Of a stretch of 64,000 nt of DNA, positions 1-8,940 are shown piece by piece (positions within the stretch are counted from its first letter, which is position 1; every line of letters starts with the position of its first letter). This DNA is from CAWBCI01 sp963787195 (lineage in GTDB: Bacteria > Bacteroidota > Bacteroidia > Bacteroidales > JAGOPY01), in the NCBI GenBank assembly GCA_963787195.1, contig CAWBCI010000019.1, forward strand, positions 62,001 to 126,000, read 5' to 3'. The position numbers and the translations under genes are program-made. Below the pieces are notes generated by a model. It saw nothing but the letters and a program-made list of their open reading frames with translations, did not search any database and was not told where the DNA came from.

Positions 1-1
1 A

Positions 2-469
2 ATGGATTATGAAAATATCCAGGAGGAGATTGATGAGTTGAGCAACATGTTCTACGGCGATCCTAAGGGCTCTTACCGAGGTGACCAATTTAAGATATAC
101 CTGCCGATGACTTTAAGTGTCCAGGCTGACTATAATATCCGGGACTCCTGGTATGTCAATTCTACTTTACTTCTCCCTTTAAGAGTATTTAATCCTATGG
201 TTGAAAGGCCAATGATACTCGCTCTCACGCCTCGTTATGAATGCCGGGCATTCGGAGTCAGTATGCCGCTTGTATTGTACGATTATACCCAACCCAGACT
301 GGGTTTTGCTCTCAGGATCTTTGATTTGACTGTAGGTTCCGATAATTTGGGGGGATTTTTCGGGAAACGGAATTTTACAGGCATGGACTTGTATGTTTCC
401 CTCAAGATCAATATATACGAAAAGCGTAAACGTTTTTTTGACCGCAGGAATCCCTGCTCTTATAATTAA
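2..469 (+). CDS. C-terminal part of an outer-membrane beta-barrel-like protein (DUF5723-like), partial
   Basis: The reading frame is open to the left edge, so only the last 155 residues or so are present. The fragment alternates short hydrophobic and polar stretches (PMTLSVQADYNIRDSWYV, RLGFALRIFDLTVGSDNL) as in Gram-negative beta-barrels. The ending, a glycine-rich turn, a TGMDLYVSLKINI-like last strand and a short basic tail, resembles the C-terminus of Bacteroidota DUF5723 outer-membrane proteins. That family link is by recognition only. It ends 13 bases before the convergent OppC-like permease gene. No function can be assigned. Confidence 0.55.
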   Translation: MDYENIQEEIDELSNMFYGDPKGSYRGDQFKIYLPMTLSVQADYNIRDSWYVNSTLLLPLRVFNPMVERPMILALTPRYECRAFGVSMPLVLYDYTQPRLGFALRIFDLTVGSDNLGGFFGKRNFTGMDLYVSLKINIYEKRKRFFDRRNPCSYN

Positions 470-482
470 GAGGCAAAGCTGA

Positions 483-1715
483 TTAATTCATCTCCACTTT
501 CACATCAAGTGCATCCCTGAGTCCGTTCCCAATAATCATAAAGGCCAGGACCATTAACATGATGGCTATTCCCGGAAGGATAGCCAGATAGGCTGCATCC
601 AGTATGATATAGGAGTAATTGTCACGGATCATGCTTCCCCAAGAAGGTACCGGAGGTTGCACTCCCAGACCCAGAAAACTCAGTCCGGCTTCGATCAGGA
701 TGGCGGATGCGAAATTAGCTGCCGAAATAACTATGATGGGACCCATGGTATTGGGAAGCAGGTGACGGAATATAAGCCGAAAATGCGAATATCCAAGGGC
801 CTTGCCGGCTTCGGCAAATTCTTTCTCACGGAGGCTCAGTATCTGACCCCGTGTTACCCTGGCAACTTCCACCCACATTGTCAAACCCACTGCGACAAAT
901 ACTTGCCAGTACCCCTTTCCAAGGGCAAAGCTGATTGCTATGACAAGCAGGAGAGTGGGAATGGACCACACAACGTTTATAAGCCAGACTACAATGTTAT
1001 CAATGTATCCCCTAAAATAGCCTCCGATGGCACCGATGCTTATCCCAATCAGCAATGAAATGAAAACAGAGATCAAACCTACCGATAAGCTGATCCTTGT
1101 ACCAATAAGCAGACGGCTCAACATATCCCTCCCAAAACGATCGGTTCCCAAATAGTATTCTCTCGTTATAATATTCTGAGCAGCGGCAATTTTACTAAGA
1201 TCCGCAATATTCGCCGAATCCTTCCTGTTATCATAAAGGGTAAAATAGCTCTTGTTTTGATCCGATCTGACATTACCAGGTTCTGGCTTCAGATGAAAAA
1301 CAACATCAGCCAGTTTAATTGTCTTTTCAGGTCCTTCTATTTTCTCATCTCCGGTAAATTCATGATAGATGATCTCATCCTTGTCAAAACTCACTGACAT
1401 CACCGGTATATATCTATAATTACTCCTTTGACCATAGATCATTCTATGGAATATTCCGGAATGGACCGGTATTTCATTCCTCGCAACCTTTAGCATCACA
1501 ACCCTGAAACCAGGTTTTTGAACAGCCAGCTCAAGGTATTGCCGGTTTGCGAAAGGAGTTGGATCAGGTGTAATAAGATATCCGGCTATAGCTGCTAAGA
1601 TGCAGATTATTATAAAGAAGGCTGCCGTAAATGAGAGCGGGTTATTTATAAATCGCCGGAAGGCAAGTCTTGATAATGAACCGGAACTGTATTTATTTTG
1701 TCTGTGGAAATACAT
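483..1715 (-). CDS. ABC transporter permease, DppC/OppC type, with enlarged periplasmic loop
   Basis: 410 residues; inner-membrane permease of the peptide/nickel ABC importer family. After a first membrane segment (about residues 30-52) comes a periplasmic loop of about 130-150 residues, much longer than in classical OppC. It is followed by the family signature YLGTDRFGRDMLSRL near residue 190 and five more membrane segments. The cytoplasmic EAA loop that contacts the ATPase (EAGKALGYSHFRLIFRHLLP) lies near residues 302-321, and the family-typical EAGLSFLGLGVQPP and PSWGSM follow. The ATG at 1715 is preferred over the TTG one codon upstream. No OppB, ATPase or binding protein is adjacent. A disrupted oligopeptide-binding lipoprotein lies at 61.7 kb, but a functional link is only a guess. 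Confidence 0.88.
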   Translation of the reverse strand: MYFHRQNKYSSGSLSRLAFRRFINNPLSFTAAFFIIICILAAIAGYLITPDPTPFANRQYLELAVQKPGFRVVMLKVARNEIPVHSGIFHRMIYGQRSNYRYIPVMSVSFDKDEIIYHEFTGDEKIEGPEKTIKLADVVFHLKPEPGNVRSDQNKSYFTLYDNRKDSANIADLSKIAAAQNIITREYYLGTDRFGRDMLSRLLIGTRISLSVGLISVFISLLIGISIGAIGGYFRGYIDNIVVWLINVVWSIPTLLLVIAISFALGKGYWQVFVAVGLTMWVEVARVTRGQILSLREKEFAEAGKALGYSHFRLIFRHLLPNTMGPIIVISAANFASAILIEAGLSFLGLGVQPPVPSWGSMIRDNYSYIILDAAYLAILPGIAIMLMVLAFMIIGNGLRDALDVKVEMN

Positions 1716-1827
1716 CAAAATGATTAGGTTTATTATTAAGCTTCTGAGCTATTTACCTGATCGGGTAAATTTAGTAAGATTATCCGGAAAATTTCAAGTT
1801 CAGGGGATGGATACAAAAATAAAGTCA

Positions 1828-1835
1828 TATATTTG
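1828..1835 (+). promoter_or_regulatory. Bacteroidota -7 box for tRNA-His
   Basis: TATATTTG matches the TAnnTTTG -7 element of Bacteroidota housekeeping promoters and lies 18 bases before the tRNA 5' end. No clear -33 TTTG is visible at the expected spacing. Confidence 0.55.
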
Positions 1836-1853
1836 CACTCCGATTTTTACATG

Positions 1854-1927
1854 GTGCGCGTAGCTCAGTCGGTTAGAGCGTCGGATTGTGGTTCCGAAGG
1901 TCGGGGGTTCGAGCCCCCTCGTGCACC
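1854..1927 (+). tRNA. tRNA-His (GTG)
   Basis: A full cloverleaf can be folded. The acceptor GTGCGCG pairs with CGTGCAC (one G-U), the D arm is GCTC/GAGC, the anticodon stem is TCGGA/TCCGA around loop TTGTGGT (anticodon GTG), and the T arm is GGGGG-TTCGAGC-CCCCT. A G at 1853 can serve as the encoded G-1 opposite C73 (1927), the identity feature of tRNA-His. CCA is not fully encoded. A strong terminator follows directly, so it is a single-gene transcription unit. Confidence 0.97.
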
Positions 1928-1930
1928 CAG

Positions 1931-1958
1931 AAAAAAGCCGCTTTTCGCGGCTTTTTTT
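1931..1958 (+). terminator. Rho-independent terminator of tRNA-His
   Basis: AAAAAGCCGC and GCGGCTTTTT form a GC-rich hairpin around a short TTTTC loop, ending in seven T, immediately downstream of the tRNA. Confidence 0.9.
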
Positions 1959-2111
1959 ATACCCAAAAAGTCAAATCCCAAAAAGTATTTACAAGCCAGT
2001 TTTATATATCAGGTCATTTATGAGTCATTTTATATTGACTTCAAGGTGGAATTTTTCGTAAATTAAAGCGAGTTTTACATCCAGTCCAAACCAAACCAAT
2101 TAATTACCACA

Positions 2112-4169
2112 ATGAAAAAAATTAAGAAAATCACCCGGATGAGGGGTATAATTATGCTCCTGTTTGTTTTTTTTATTTATGGAATGTCCTGTGCCCAGAA
2201 TGTAGAAATAAAGGATACCGATGATAATATCCTTATGAGGGTCGAGGATGAAGGTTCCAGCGGTTCAATATATCTGAATTCCGGAACTACACCGCTTAGC
2301 ACTCTTAATAAACTGTATAATGTAGGAGGTGTGCTAAGATGGAACGGTTCTTCAGTGGGGTCCACTCCCTGGACATTGAACGGTTCGGACATATATTACA
2401 ATTCAGGAAAAGTAGGCATAGGGGTGACATCCCCATTAGCAAACCTGCATGTAAGCGGAGTAGATGGAGCAGTATTCACCGGTACATATGAAAGCGGCGC
2501 TATACCGCTGGAAGGGATCGGGACCCGCATGATGTGGTACCCGAATAAGGCAGCATTCCGGGCAGGATACGTTGCAGACGATTCCTGGAATGACGCTAAT
2601 ATTGGCGTAGGTTCAATGGCCTTCGGTATTACTACCAAAGCCAGCGGCCTCTTTTCATTTGCCGGGGGGAACAATAGCCAGGCTACAAATGATGGAGCTT
2701 TTGCTTTCGGATCTTCAGCTGATGCAAGCGGTCAGGGCTCACTGGCCTTTGGGGCATCTGCCCACGCAACAGGGTATTATTCTCGCGCTTTCGGATCCAA
2801 CGTGACTGCCAGCGGAATCCGCTCTGTTGTTTTTGGATACGGCCTGGCAGTCTCAGGTACTTACTCCTTTGGGATCGCACTCGCTGATATGACCGGTGTG
2901 ACCGTTTCACAGGCCAACACCATGGCAATCATGGGAGGAAAAGTCGGGATTGGATCAAATTTCCCTTCAGCCGATTTGCAAGTACAAGGAAATGACGGGG
3001 TGCTTTTTACAGGTACGGTTGGAGTCGGCAGTATCCCGGCGCAAGGAACGGGCACCCGTATGATGTGGTACCCGAAAAAGGCTGCCTTCAGGGCAGGTGC
3101 AGCCGTCCTTGATGAATGGGATGATGCTCAGACGGGCAACTATTCCTTTGCTTTTGGAACCAATGTCAAGGCCTCCGCTCAATCAAGCATTGCAATGGGT
3201 GAGCAAACATCTGCTGAGAACCAGGGTTCAGTCGCTATCGGTACTTATTGTCATGCCTATGGCTCCTACTCAGTTGCCATGGGATATAATAATCAAACCA
3301 ATGCAAATTTTGCCCTTGCATTGAATAATAGTACGGTTGCTAATGGGAATTATTCAGTTGCGATGGGATATAATACCACTTCCAGTGCATATGCCTCCTT
3401 TGCAATGGGGGAGTATACCACAGCCAGTGGCTATACTTCAGTGGCATTTGGAAATCATACCATTGCAAGCGGTGATTACTCTTATGCAATGGGAGATTAT
3501 ATAGAAGCCTCAGGAGAACATTCCATTGCTTTCGCACTTGATAACCAGGGGTCTGTCAATCTTACACAGGACAATACCATGGCCATTATGGGTGGAAATG
3601 TCGGGATCGGTACCCTTAGTCCCTCGAGGAAATTTGAGGTATTTGATTATATTCAGAGTTATGTGGCGATGGTCAAGAATAGCTACCCTTCAGGTGGGGA
3701 TGGGCTCCGTGTCGTTCTGCAAGCTTCGAGTCCGGGAAATGGCGACCGCTTCGTGGAGTTTCTCAGGAATGGTGGAAGCGATTACTCGGGTTATATTTGT
3801 GGTGATAACGCTACCGGTGTGTTTTACACCACTCTTTCTGACAGAAGGCTTAAAATGAATATTGAAGATTATTATGGAGGGATTGAGATGCTTAAAAATA
3901 TAAAAGTCAGGAAATACGAGATGAGGGCTGCACCAGGAAAAAAACAAATCGGATTTATCGCACAGGAACTCTTGGAAGTATATCCCCAGGCAGTGAGTGG
4001 TAATCCTGAGGGGAATGTTGAGGAAGACCCTATGGGAATCGATTATGGCCGCGTCACCCCCCTGCTGGTCTCAGCAATTCAGGAACAGCAGAAAATGATA
4101 GAAGAACTTAAATCGGAAATAGAATTATTGAAGGCAAATCAAATGCAAGCTGATAATAAAAAGTACTGA
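2112..4169 (+). CDS. Secreted surface protein: YadA-like head repeats plus C-terminal peptidase S74 chaperone domain (copy 1)
   Basis: 685 residues. An N-terminal hydrophobic signal (about residues 12-28) precedes a motif shared with the next gene (NVEIKDTDDNILMRVEDE). Two long modules follow (about residues 118-285 and 292-505). Each starts with an LFTGT...GTRMMWYP.KAAFRAG block, continues with many YadA-like AxG/ASG head repeats, and ends in NTMAIMGG.VGIG. The last 110 residues resemble the intramolecular chaperone domain of phage tailspikes (peptidase S74): TLSDRRLKMNIEDY, then IGFIAQELLEVYPQAV and a C-terminal coiled coil. The Ser576/Lys581 pair, five residues apart, matches the S74 self-cleavage dyad. 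From family knowledge I expect a trimeric fibrous surface protein whose C-terminal domain folds the trimer and is then cut off. Ligand unknown. Confidence 0.82.
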   Translation: MKKIKKITRMRGIIMLLFVFFIYGMSCAQNVEIKDTDDNILMRVEDEGSSGSIYLNSGTTPLSTLNKLYNVGGVLRWNGSSVGSTPWTLNGSDIYYNSGKVGIGVTSPLANLHVSGVDGAVFTGTYESGAIPLEGIGTRMMWYPNKAAFRAGYVADDSWNDANIGVGSMAFGITTKASGLFSFAGGNNSQATNDGAFAFGSSADASGQGSLAFGASAHATGYYSRAFGSNVTASGIRSVVFGYGLAVSGTYSFGIALADMTGVTVSQANTMAIMGGKVGIGSNFPSADLQVQGNDGVLFTGTVGVGSIPAQGTGTRMMWYPKKAAFRAGAAVLDEWDDAQTGNYSFAFGTNVKASAQSSIAMGEQTSAENQGSVAIGTYCHAYGSYSVAMGYNNQTNANFALALNNSTVANGNYSVAMGYNTTSSAYASFAMGEYTTASGYTSVAFGNHTIASGDYSYAMGDYIEASGEHSIAFALDNQGSVNLTQDNTMAIMGGNVGIGTLSPSRKFEVFDYIQSYVAMVKNSYPSGGDGLRVVLQASSPGNGDRFVEFLRNGGSDYSGYICGDNATGVFYTTLSDRRLKMNIEDYYGGIEMLKNIKVRKYEMRAAPGKKQIGFIAQELLEVYPQAVSGNPEGNVEEDPMGIDYGRVTPLLVSAIQEQQKMIEELKSEIELLKANQMQADNKKY

Positions 4170-4259
4170 TAAGGTTTGAAAAGAATATGACTAAATATCT
4201 TTTTGGAAGAAGCTATTCTTCATATTAAACACAATTATCCATCCCCAAGATTATTAACC

Positions 4260-6068
4260 ATGAAAAAAACCAAATTAAGCCCTAAGTATGCAGGAAGAAT
4301 ACTTCCCGCACTGGCAATTGTAATTTATTCCACTTGCCTTTTCTCACAAAATGTGGAAGTCAAAGACTCTGATAATAATATTTTGTTAAGGGTTGAAGAC
4401 GAAGATTACTTCGGGTCATTATTTCTTAGTGCAGGGGAACCCCCGACAATCCCGGACAATAAACTTTATAACATTAGTGGCACTTTATGGTGGAACAACT
4501 ATGAACTGTCTAAAAAGATCTGGACCAAGTATGGCACAGATATTTATTACAATTTGGGTGGTGTCGGCATAGGTGTTCTCGGTCCAATTGCTGACCTGGG
4601 GGTTACAGGAATAAACGGGGTGTTGTTTACAGGTACATACGATAGCGGGCAAATTCCAGGGGAAGGAGCCGGTACCCGGCTGTTGTGGTATCCCAAAAAA
4701 TCGGCATTCAGAGTTGGAACAGTAGAGGGGACCCAATGGGATGATGTGAATATTGGCGCTTATTCAGTAGCAATGGGCTTGAATGCAAAGGCCAGTGATT
4801 TCCTTTCTACTGCCATTGGTGCAGGAACGCTGGCAAGTGGCCCTTCTTCCCTTGCTTTAGGTGAAAGCACAACGGCAAGTGGCCACCTTGCAACTGCGAT
4901 GGGCTATAGCACCACTGCGAGCGGAGACTATTCGCTTTCCACTGGTTTTGGTATTGGGGTGTCAGGTGATTATTCCGTTGGCATAGCGCTAAGCAATCAA
5001 ACAGGGACCGATGTGGCGAATTCCAATACGATGGCCATTATGGGAGGAAAAGTTGGGATAGGAACGATCATCCCAACAGCTGATCTGCAGGTATCAGGAA
5101 CAAACGGAGCATTATTTACAGGAACATTTAATACCGGTACTATACCTGTTGAAGGATTGGGGACCAGGATGATGTGGTACACTGCGAAAGCAGCATTCAG
5201 GGCCGGCTATGTTAATGGGAGCCAATGGAATGATGAGAATATTGGGAATTATTCAGCTGCAATGGGATTAAATACCATAGCAAGCGGAGACGGATCCTTT
5301 GCAACGGGTAAAAATACAACGGCAAGTGGCCTTGCTTCAAATGCATTCGGTCATTATGCAACGGCTAGCGGTGAATATTCATTCGCTATGGGGGATCATA
5401 TAGAAGCTTCAGGTCAATATTCTGTTGCCATTGCACTTAATAACCAGCTGTTTGCCAATGTAAGCCAGGACAATACCATGGCCATTATGGGAGGGCGTGT
5501 CGGGATTGGCATATTAGATCCTTATAGAAAATTTGAGGTTGTCGATAATATTGACAGTTATGTTACCATGGTCAAGAACTCCAACAGTGCTGCTGGTGAT
5601 GGCCTAAGGGTTGTCTTACAAGCTGTGAATCCTGGAAGTGGTAACCGCTTTGTGGAATTTCTGAGAGATGGTGGTACTGCCTATGCCGGCTGGATATGCG
5701 GTAATGGAGCGGGACAGGTGATTTACAGTACGACTTCCGACAGGCGCCTGAAGATGAATATCAAAGACTATGAAAATGCCCTGGGATTGCTCTCGGAAAT
5801 CAGTGTTAAGCAATATGAGATGAAATCTGCTCCGGGTATTGAAATGATAGGACTTATAGCCCAGGATCTCAAAGGGATATACCCGCAGGCTGTGAGTGGT
5901 GAAGAAAACGGGAATGTCGAGGAAGAGCCTATGGGAATTGACTACGGGCAAATGACTCCCTTACTGATAAAGGCTGTACAGGAGCAGCAGGAAATGATCA
6001 GAGAATTGAATGAAAAGATTGATTTATTGAACAAGGAGATTTCAGATCTTAAAAAGCATCAAAACTGA
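4260..6068 (+). CDS. Secreted surface protein: YadA-like head repeats plus C-terminal peptidase S74 chaperone domain (copy 2)
   Basis: 602 residues from the ATG at 4260. A TTG-started extension to 4203 is possible but would put 19 non-signal residues before the signal peptide. It has the same architecture as the preceding gene: signal peptide, NVEVKDSDNNILLRVEDE, two modules each containing GTR(M/L)(M/L)WY, YadA-like ASG repeats and NTMAIMGG, and a 110-residue S74 domain. TSDRRLKMNIKDY carries Ser493 and Lys498, keeping the predicted self-cleavage dyad. It is shorter mainly because the second module has fewer head repeats. The two genes are 90 bases apart, on the same strand, and clearly paralogous, so a tandem duplication followed by repeat-number change is the simplest history. 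Confidence 0.82.
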   Translation: MKKTKLSPKYAGRILPALAIVIYSTCLFSQNVEVKDSDNNILLRVEDEDYFGSLFLSAGEPPTIPDNKLYNISGTLWWNNYELSKKIWTKYGTDIYYNLGGVGIGVLGPIADLGVTGINGVLFTGTYDSGQIPGEGAGTRLLWYPKKSAFRVGTVEGTQWDDVNIGAYSVAMGLNAKASDFLSTAIGAGTLASGPSSLALGESTTASGHLATAMGYSTTASGDYSLSTGFGIGVSGDYSVGIALSNQTGTDVANSNTMAIMGGKVGIGTIIPTADLQVSGTNGALFTGTFNTGTIPVEGLGTRMMWYTAKAAFRAGYVNGSQWNDENIGNYSAAMGLNTIASGDGSFATGKNTTASGLASNAFGHYATASGEYSFAMGDHIEASGQYSVAIALNNQLFANVSQDNTMAIMGGRVGIGILDPYRKFEVVDNIDSYVTMVKNSNSAAGDGLRVVLQAVNPGSGNRFVEFLRDGGTAYAGWICGNGAGQVIYSTTSDRRLKMNIKDYENALGLLSEISVKQYEMKSAPGIEMIGLIAQDLKGIYPQAVSGEENGNVEEEPMGIDYGQMTPLLIKAVQEQQEMIRELNEKIDLLNKEISDLKKHQN

Positions 6069-6094
6069 ATGGTCCCTTAGAGTAGTACCTAAAC

Positions 6095-7324
6095 TTACCT
6101 GATAATGAATCTCCTGGAAGAAAAGGAATTATCCTTTCTTACAATAATATAATACAAACCCGATGATAGCCCGGAAATATTAACATTCAATTGTTTTTTA
6201 TTTTTATTGAATGATGATTCCAGTATCATTTTGCCATCTGAACTGAATATTTGCACTGTAGCATTTCTGCCTAAATTTTCAAGAATATAAACTATATGCA
6301 AAACATCCTTTGCCGGGTTGGGAAAGACTTTTAAAAGGCCTGATCTTTGAGGATTTTCATTTTCCTTCATTCCAAGATAATCATAGGTGATATAAGCCCC
6401 GCTGTCGGTGCAGCAAAACAATGCAATTGCGCTCATCATGGGGTTGATGCACAGGTCATTGATCACAAGGCTTGACAGGCCATCGTTGATGAATGAATAA
6501 GTTCCGGAGGCCATGTCATATCGGGCAATGCCTTCATCGCTCCCCATGGTATTCTCATCCCATCCTACATATACATCCCCCATGGCATCAATTTCCACAT
6601 TGCTCATATTCACTGACCAGAATTCCACATCCCAGGACCAGCCAAAATCATCCGATGACCATAAGCCTGAAGAATAACTCTGATCGGGAAAGATCCCGAA
6701 TAGTTTCTGGTTATAGTCAAAACATAGGTCGCTGATCATAGGTACACCAGCGGGTGACTGCGTCCAGCTATCGCCATGGTCGCCGGAATGCCAGATGGAA
6801 TATATATTGTCCATTTGGGAAAGCACTATGTTGTTTTGGTAGATTGCCATGCTAACTATATTCATATTGTTAAAACCGGCTACGGGGTTCCAGACCAGGC
6901 CGTCGCTTGAAGTCACAAGGCCGGAGTGATGCCCTATGTAATATTTTTGCAGGATCTCGTCATACGCGATAAAATTCGGACATTCCAAAAATTCTACAAG
7001 TTCAAATTCTCCATTTTGCGGATTGAACGTATAGACCCCGTCTGAATAGGAGCCGCATCCCAGGATTACCAGGAATTCGTTCCCATTCAGATAATAAGCA
7101 TCCATCACCGGCAGGTTGGAAGGATAATCCATCCAGCTTTGTGAAGCATGATCGTACAGGGCAATACCATGGTCATGACAAATGCCCCAGTGGCTGGCAT
7201 TATCCAGCAGGAAGCAGATCTTATTGGCCCTGATACCCTCGGGCCCGAAGGGTTCCCAGGTTGCCCCGGCATGCAATGATCCGGCCATGATCATTATTAT
7301 CAGGAAAAAGCTTCGAAAATTCAT
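6095..7324 (-). CDS. T9SS-exported protein with beta-propeller-like body and Por C-terminal sorting domain
   Basis: 409 residues with an N-terminal signal peptide (about residues 1-21). The body contains repeated short segments of BNR/propeller type (for example GLVTSSDGLVWNP, WSSDDFGWSWDVE, IWHSGDHGDSW). From about residue 330 comes a canonical type IX secretion sorting domain: LLKVFPNPAKDVLHI, then VQIFSSDGKM and LSSGLYYIIV. Such proteins cross the inner membrane by Sec and the outer membrane by the Bacteroidota T9SS. No catalytic motif is recognisable. It is convergent with the upstream S74 genes, and an AT-rich gap separates it from ffh. Confidence 0.85.
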   Translation of the reverse strand: MNFRSFFLIIMIMAGSLHAGATWEPFGPEGIRANKICFLLDNASHWGICHDHGIALYDHASQSWMDYPSNLPVMDAYYLNGNEFLVILGCGSYSDGVYTFNPQNGEFELVEFLECPNFIAYDEILQKYYIGHHSGLVTSSDGLVWNPVAGFNNMNIVSMAIYQNNIVLSQMDNIYSIWHSGDHGDSWTQSPAGVPMISDLCFDYNQKLFGIFPDQSYSSGLWSSDDFGWSWDVEFWSVNMSNVEIDAMGDVYVGWDENTMGSDEGIARYDMASGTYSFINDGLSSLVINDLCINPMMSAIALFCCTDSGAYITYDYLGMKENENPQRSGLLKVFPNPAKDVLHIVYILENLGRNATVQIFSSDGKMILESSFNKNKKQLNVNISGLSSGLYYIIVRKDNSFSSRRFIIR

Positions 7325-7529
7325 CTTGTTCAGGTTTATATATTTAAGATCTCTAAATATAAGTATTTTTTGGTTTTTTTTCCATTTTTTGATAGAGATT
7401 TTAGTTCTTCCTTATAAGCCCTATCTCCAAAATTTTTCCGATAATAATGAAGAATATATTTACTTGAAGTCGCATTTTGCGTTCTCAAGTTGGGAGTAGA
7501 AGAAGGTCACTGCATTTTGATATTTTCCC

Positions 7530-7537
7530 TACCTTTG
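7530..7537 (+). promoter_or_regulatory. Probable -7 box of the ffh promoter
   Basis: TACCTTTG matches TAnnTTTG and lies 33 bases before the ffh ATG. A TTTG at 7516-7519 is too close to be a standard -33 element. Confidence 0.4.
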
Positions 7538-7570
7538 CAAACTCAATTTTAAATCTAACTATTAAGCTAT

Positions 7571-8911
7571 ATGTTTGAAGGTTTATCAGACAAACTGGAG
7601 AAATCCTTTAAGCTCCTCAAAGGACAGGGGCACATCAGCGAAATCAATGTGGCGGAGACTTTGAAGGAAGTCAGAAAAGCATTATTGGATGCCGATGTGA
7701 GTTTCAAGATCGCCAAGGAATTTACCGACCAGGTTAAACAGGAAGCGCTGGGGCAGAAGATATTGACCTCCGTATCGCCCGGTCAGTTAATGGTCAAGAT
7801 AGTGCACGACAAGCTGGCGGTATTGATGGGCAGCGAAAAGGCCGATATCAATATATCGGCAAAAACCAGCATTATATTAATAGCAGGCCTCCAGGGATCA
7901 GGGAAAACTACTTTTGCCGCCAAACTGGCCAATTACCTGAAGACCAAGAAAGGTAAACAACCCTTGCTGGTCGCAGGTGACGTTTACCGTCCTGCAGCTA
8001 TTGAACAGCTTAAGGTCCTGGGTGAGCAGATCGGGGTGGAAGTTTTTACAGAAGAAGGTAGCAAAGAACCGGTTAAGATCGCCCGGAATGCCGTCAAATA
8101 TGCCAATGAAAAACATCACAATATCATCATTATCGATACCGCCGGTCGTCTGGCCGTGGATGAGGAAATGATGAAGGAAGTTTCGAACATCAAAGAAGCT
8201 GTACAGCCACATGAGATTTTATTTGTGGTGGATTCCATGACAGGGCAGGATGCGGTGAATACAGCCAAGGCATTCAATGAAAGGCTGAATTTTGATGGAG
8301 TTGTTCTGACGAAATTAGACGGTGATACCCGTGGTGGAGCTGCCTTGACCATCAAGGCTGTAGTTGACAAACCTATCAAATTTGTAGGGATAGGGGAGAA
8401 GATAGACGCACTGGATATTTTTTATCCCTCCAGGATGGCCGACCGTATCCTCGGCATGGGTGACATTGTCTCCCTGGTTGAAAAAGCCCAGGAACAGTTT
8501 GATGAAACTGAAGCCCGCCGGATCCAGAAAAAGATTGCAGCAGATGACTTCAATTTCAATGATTTTCTTTCCCAGATCAAACAAATAAAAAAAATGGGAA
8601 ACGTGAAAGACCTCATTGGGATGATTCCCGGCATGGGTAAAGCTATCAGGGATATAGACCTGGATGATAATGCTTTTATGGGAATCGAAGCTATTATTCA
8701 TTCAATGACCCCGACCGAAAGAGAAAACCCGAAACTGATGAATGGATCCCGCCGCAAAAGAATCGCCGAAGGCAGCGGAACAGATATACAGGAAGTAAAC
8801 CGGCTCATTAAACAGTTTTCTGAAACCAGTAAGATGATGCGAATGATGACTACCGGAAACAAAGCTAAAAATGTTATGGGAGCAATCCGTAATAACCGGC
8901 GCAAACGTTAA
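7571..8911 (+). CDS. ffh: Signal recognition particle protein Ffh (SRP54)
   Basis: 446 residues, full family length. The GTPase recognises signal peptides on nascent chains and, with 4.5S RNA and FtsY, delivers ribosomes to the membrane. Visible are the N domain (residues 1-95), G domain P-loop GLQGSGKTTFAAKLA near 108, DTAGRLAVDEEM near 190, TKLDGDTRGG near 248, and the Met-rich M domain from about 300 with MGNVKDLIGMIPGMGKAI and a basic C-terminus. The ATG at 7571 matches the usual MFEGLSDKLEKSFK start. folD follows after 29 bases on the same strand, so the two may be co-transcribed. Confidence 0.99.
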   Translation: MFEGLSDKLEKSFKLLKGQGHISEINVAETLKEVRKALLDADVSFKIAKEFTDQVKQEALGQKILTSVSPGQLMVKIVHDKLAVLMGSEKADINISAKTSIILIAGLQGSGKTTFAAKLANYLKTKKGKQPLLVAGDVYRPAAIEQLKVLGEQIGVEVFTEEGSKEPVKIARNAVKYANEKHHNIIIIDTAGRLAVDEEMMKEVSNIKEAVQPHEILFVVDSMTGQDAVNTAKAFNERLNFDGVVLTKLDGDTRGGAALTIKAVVDKPIKFVGIGEKIDALDIFYPSRMADRILGMGDIVSLVEKAQEQFDETEARRIQKKIAADDFNFNDFLSQIKQIKKMGNVKDLIGMIPGMGKAIRDIDLDDNAFMGIEAIIHSMTPTERENPKLMNGSRRKRIAEGSGTDIQEVNRLIKQFSETSKMMRMMTTGNKAKNVMGAIRNNRRKR

Positions 8912-8940
8912 AGGAATTCTAATCTTCAAGTAAATCAAAC

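Noticed and set aside
2112..6068. Prophage remnant suggested by S74 tailspike-type domains
   Set aside because: No other phage gene is present; signal peptides and YadA-like repeats indicate cellular surface proteins, in which S74 domains also occur.
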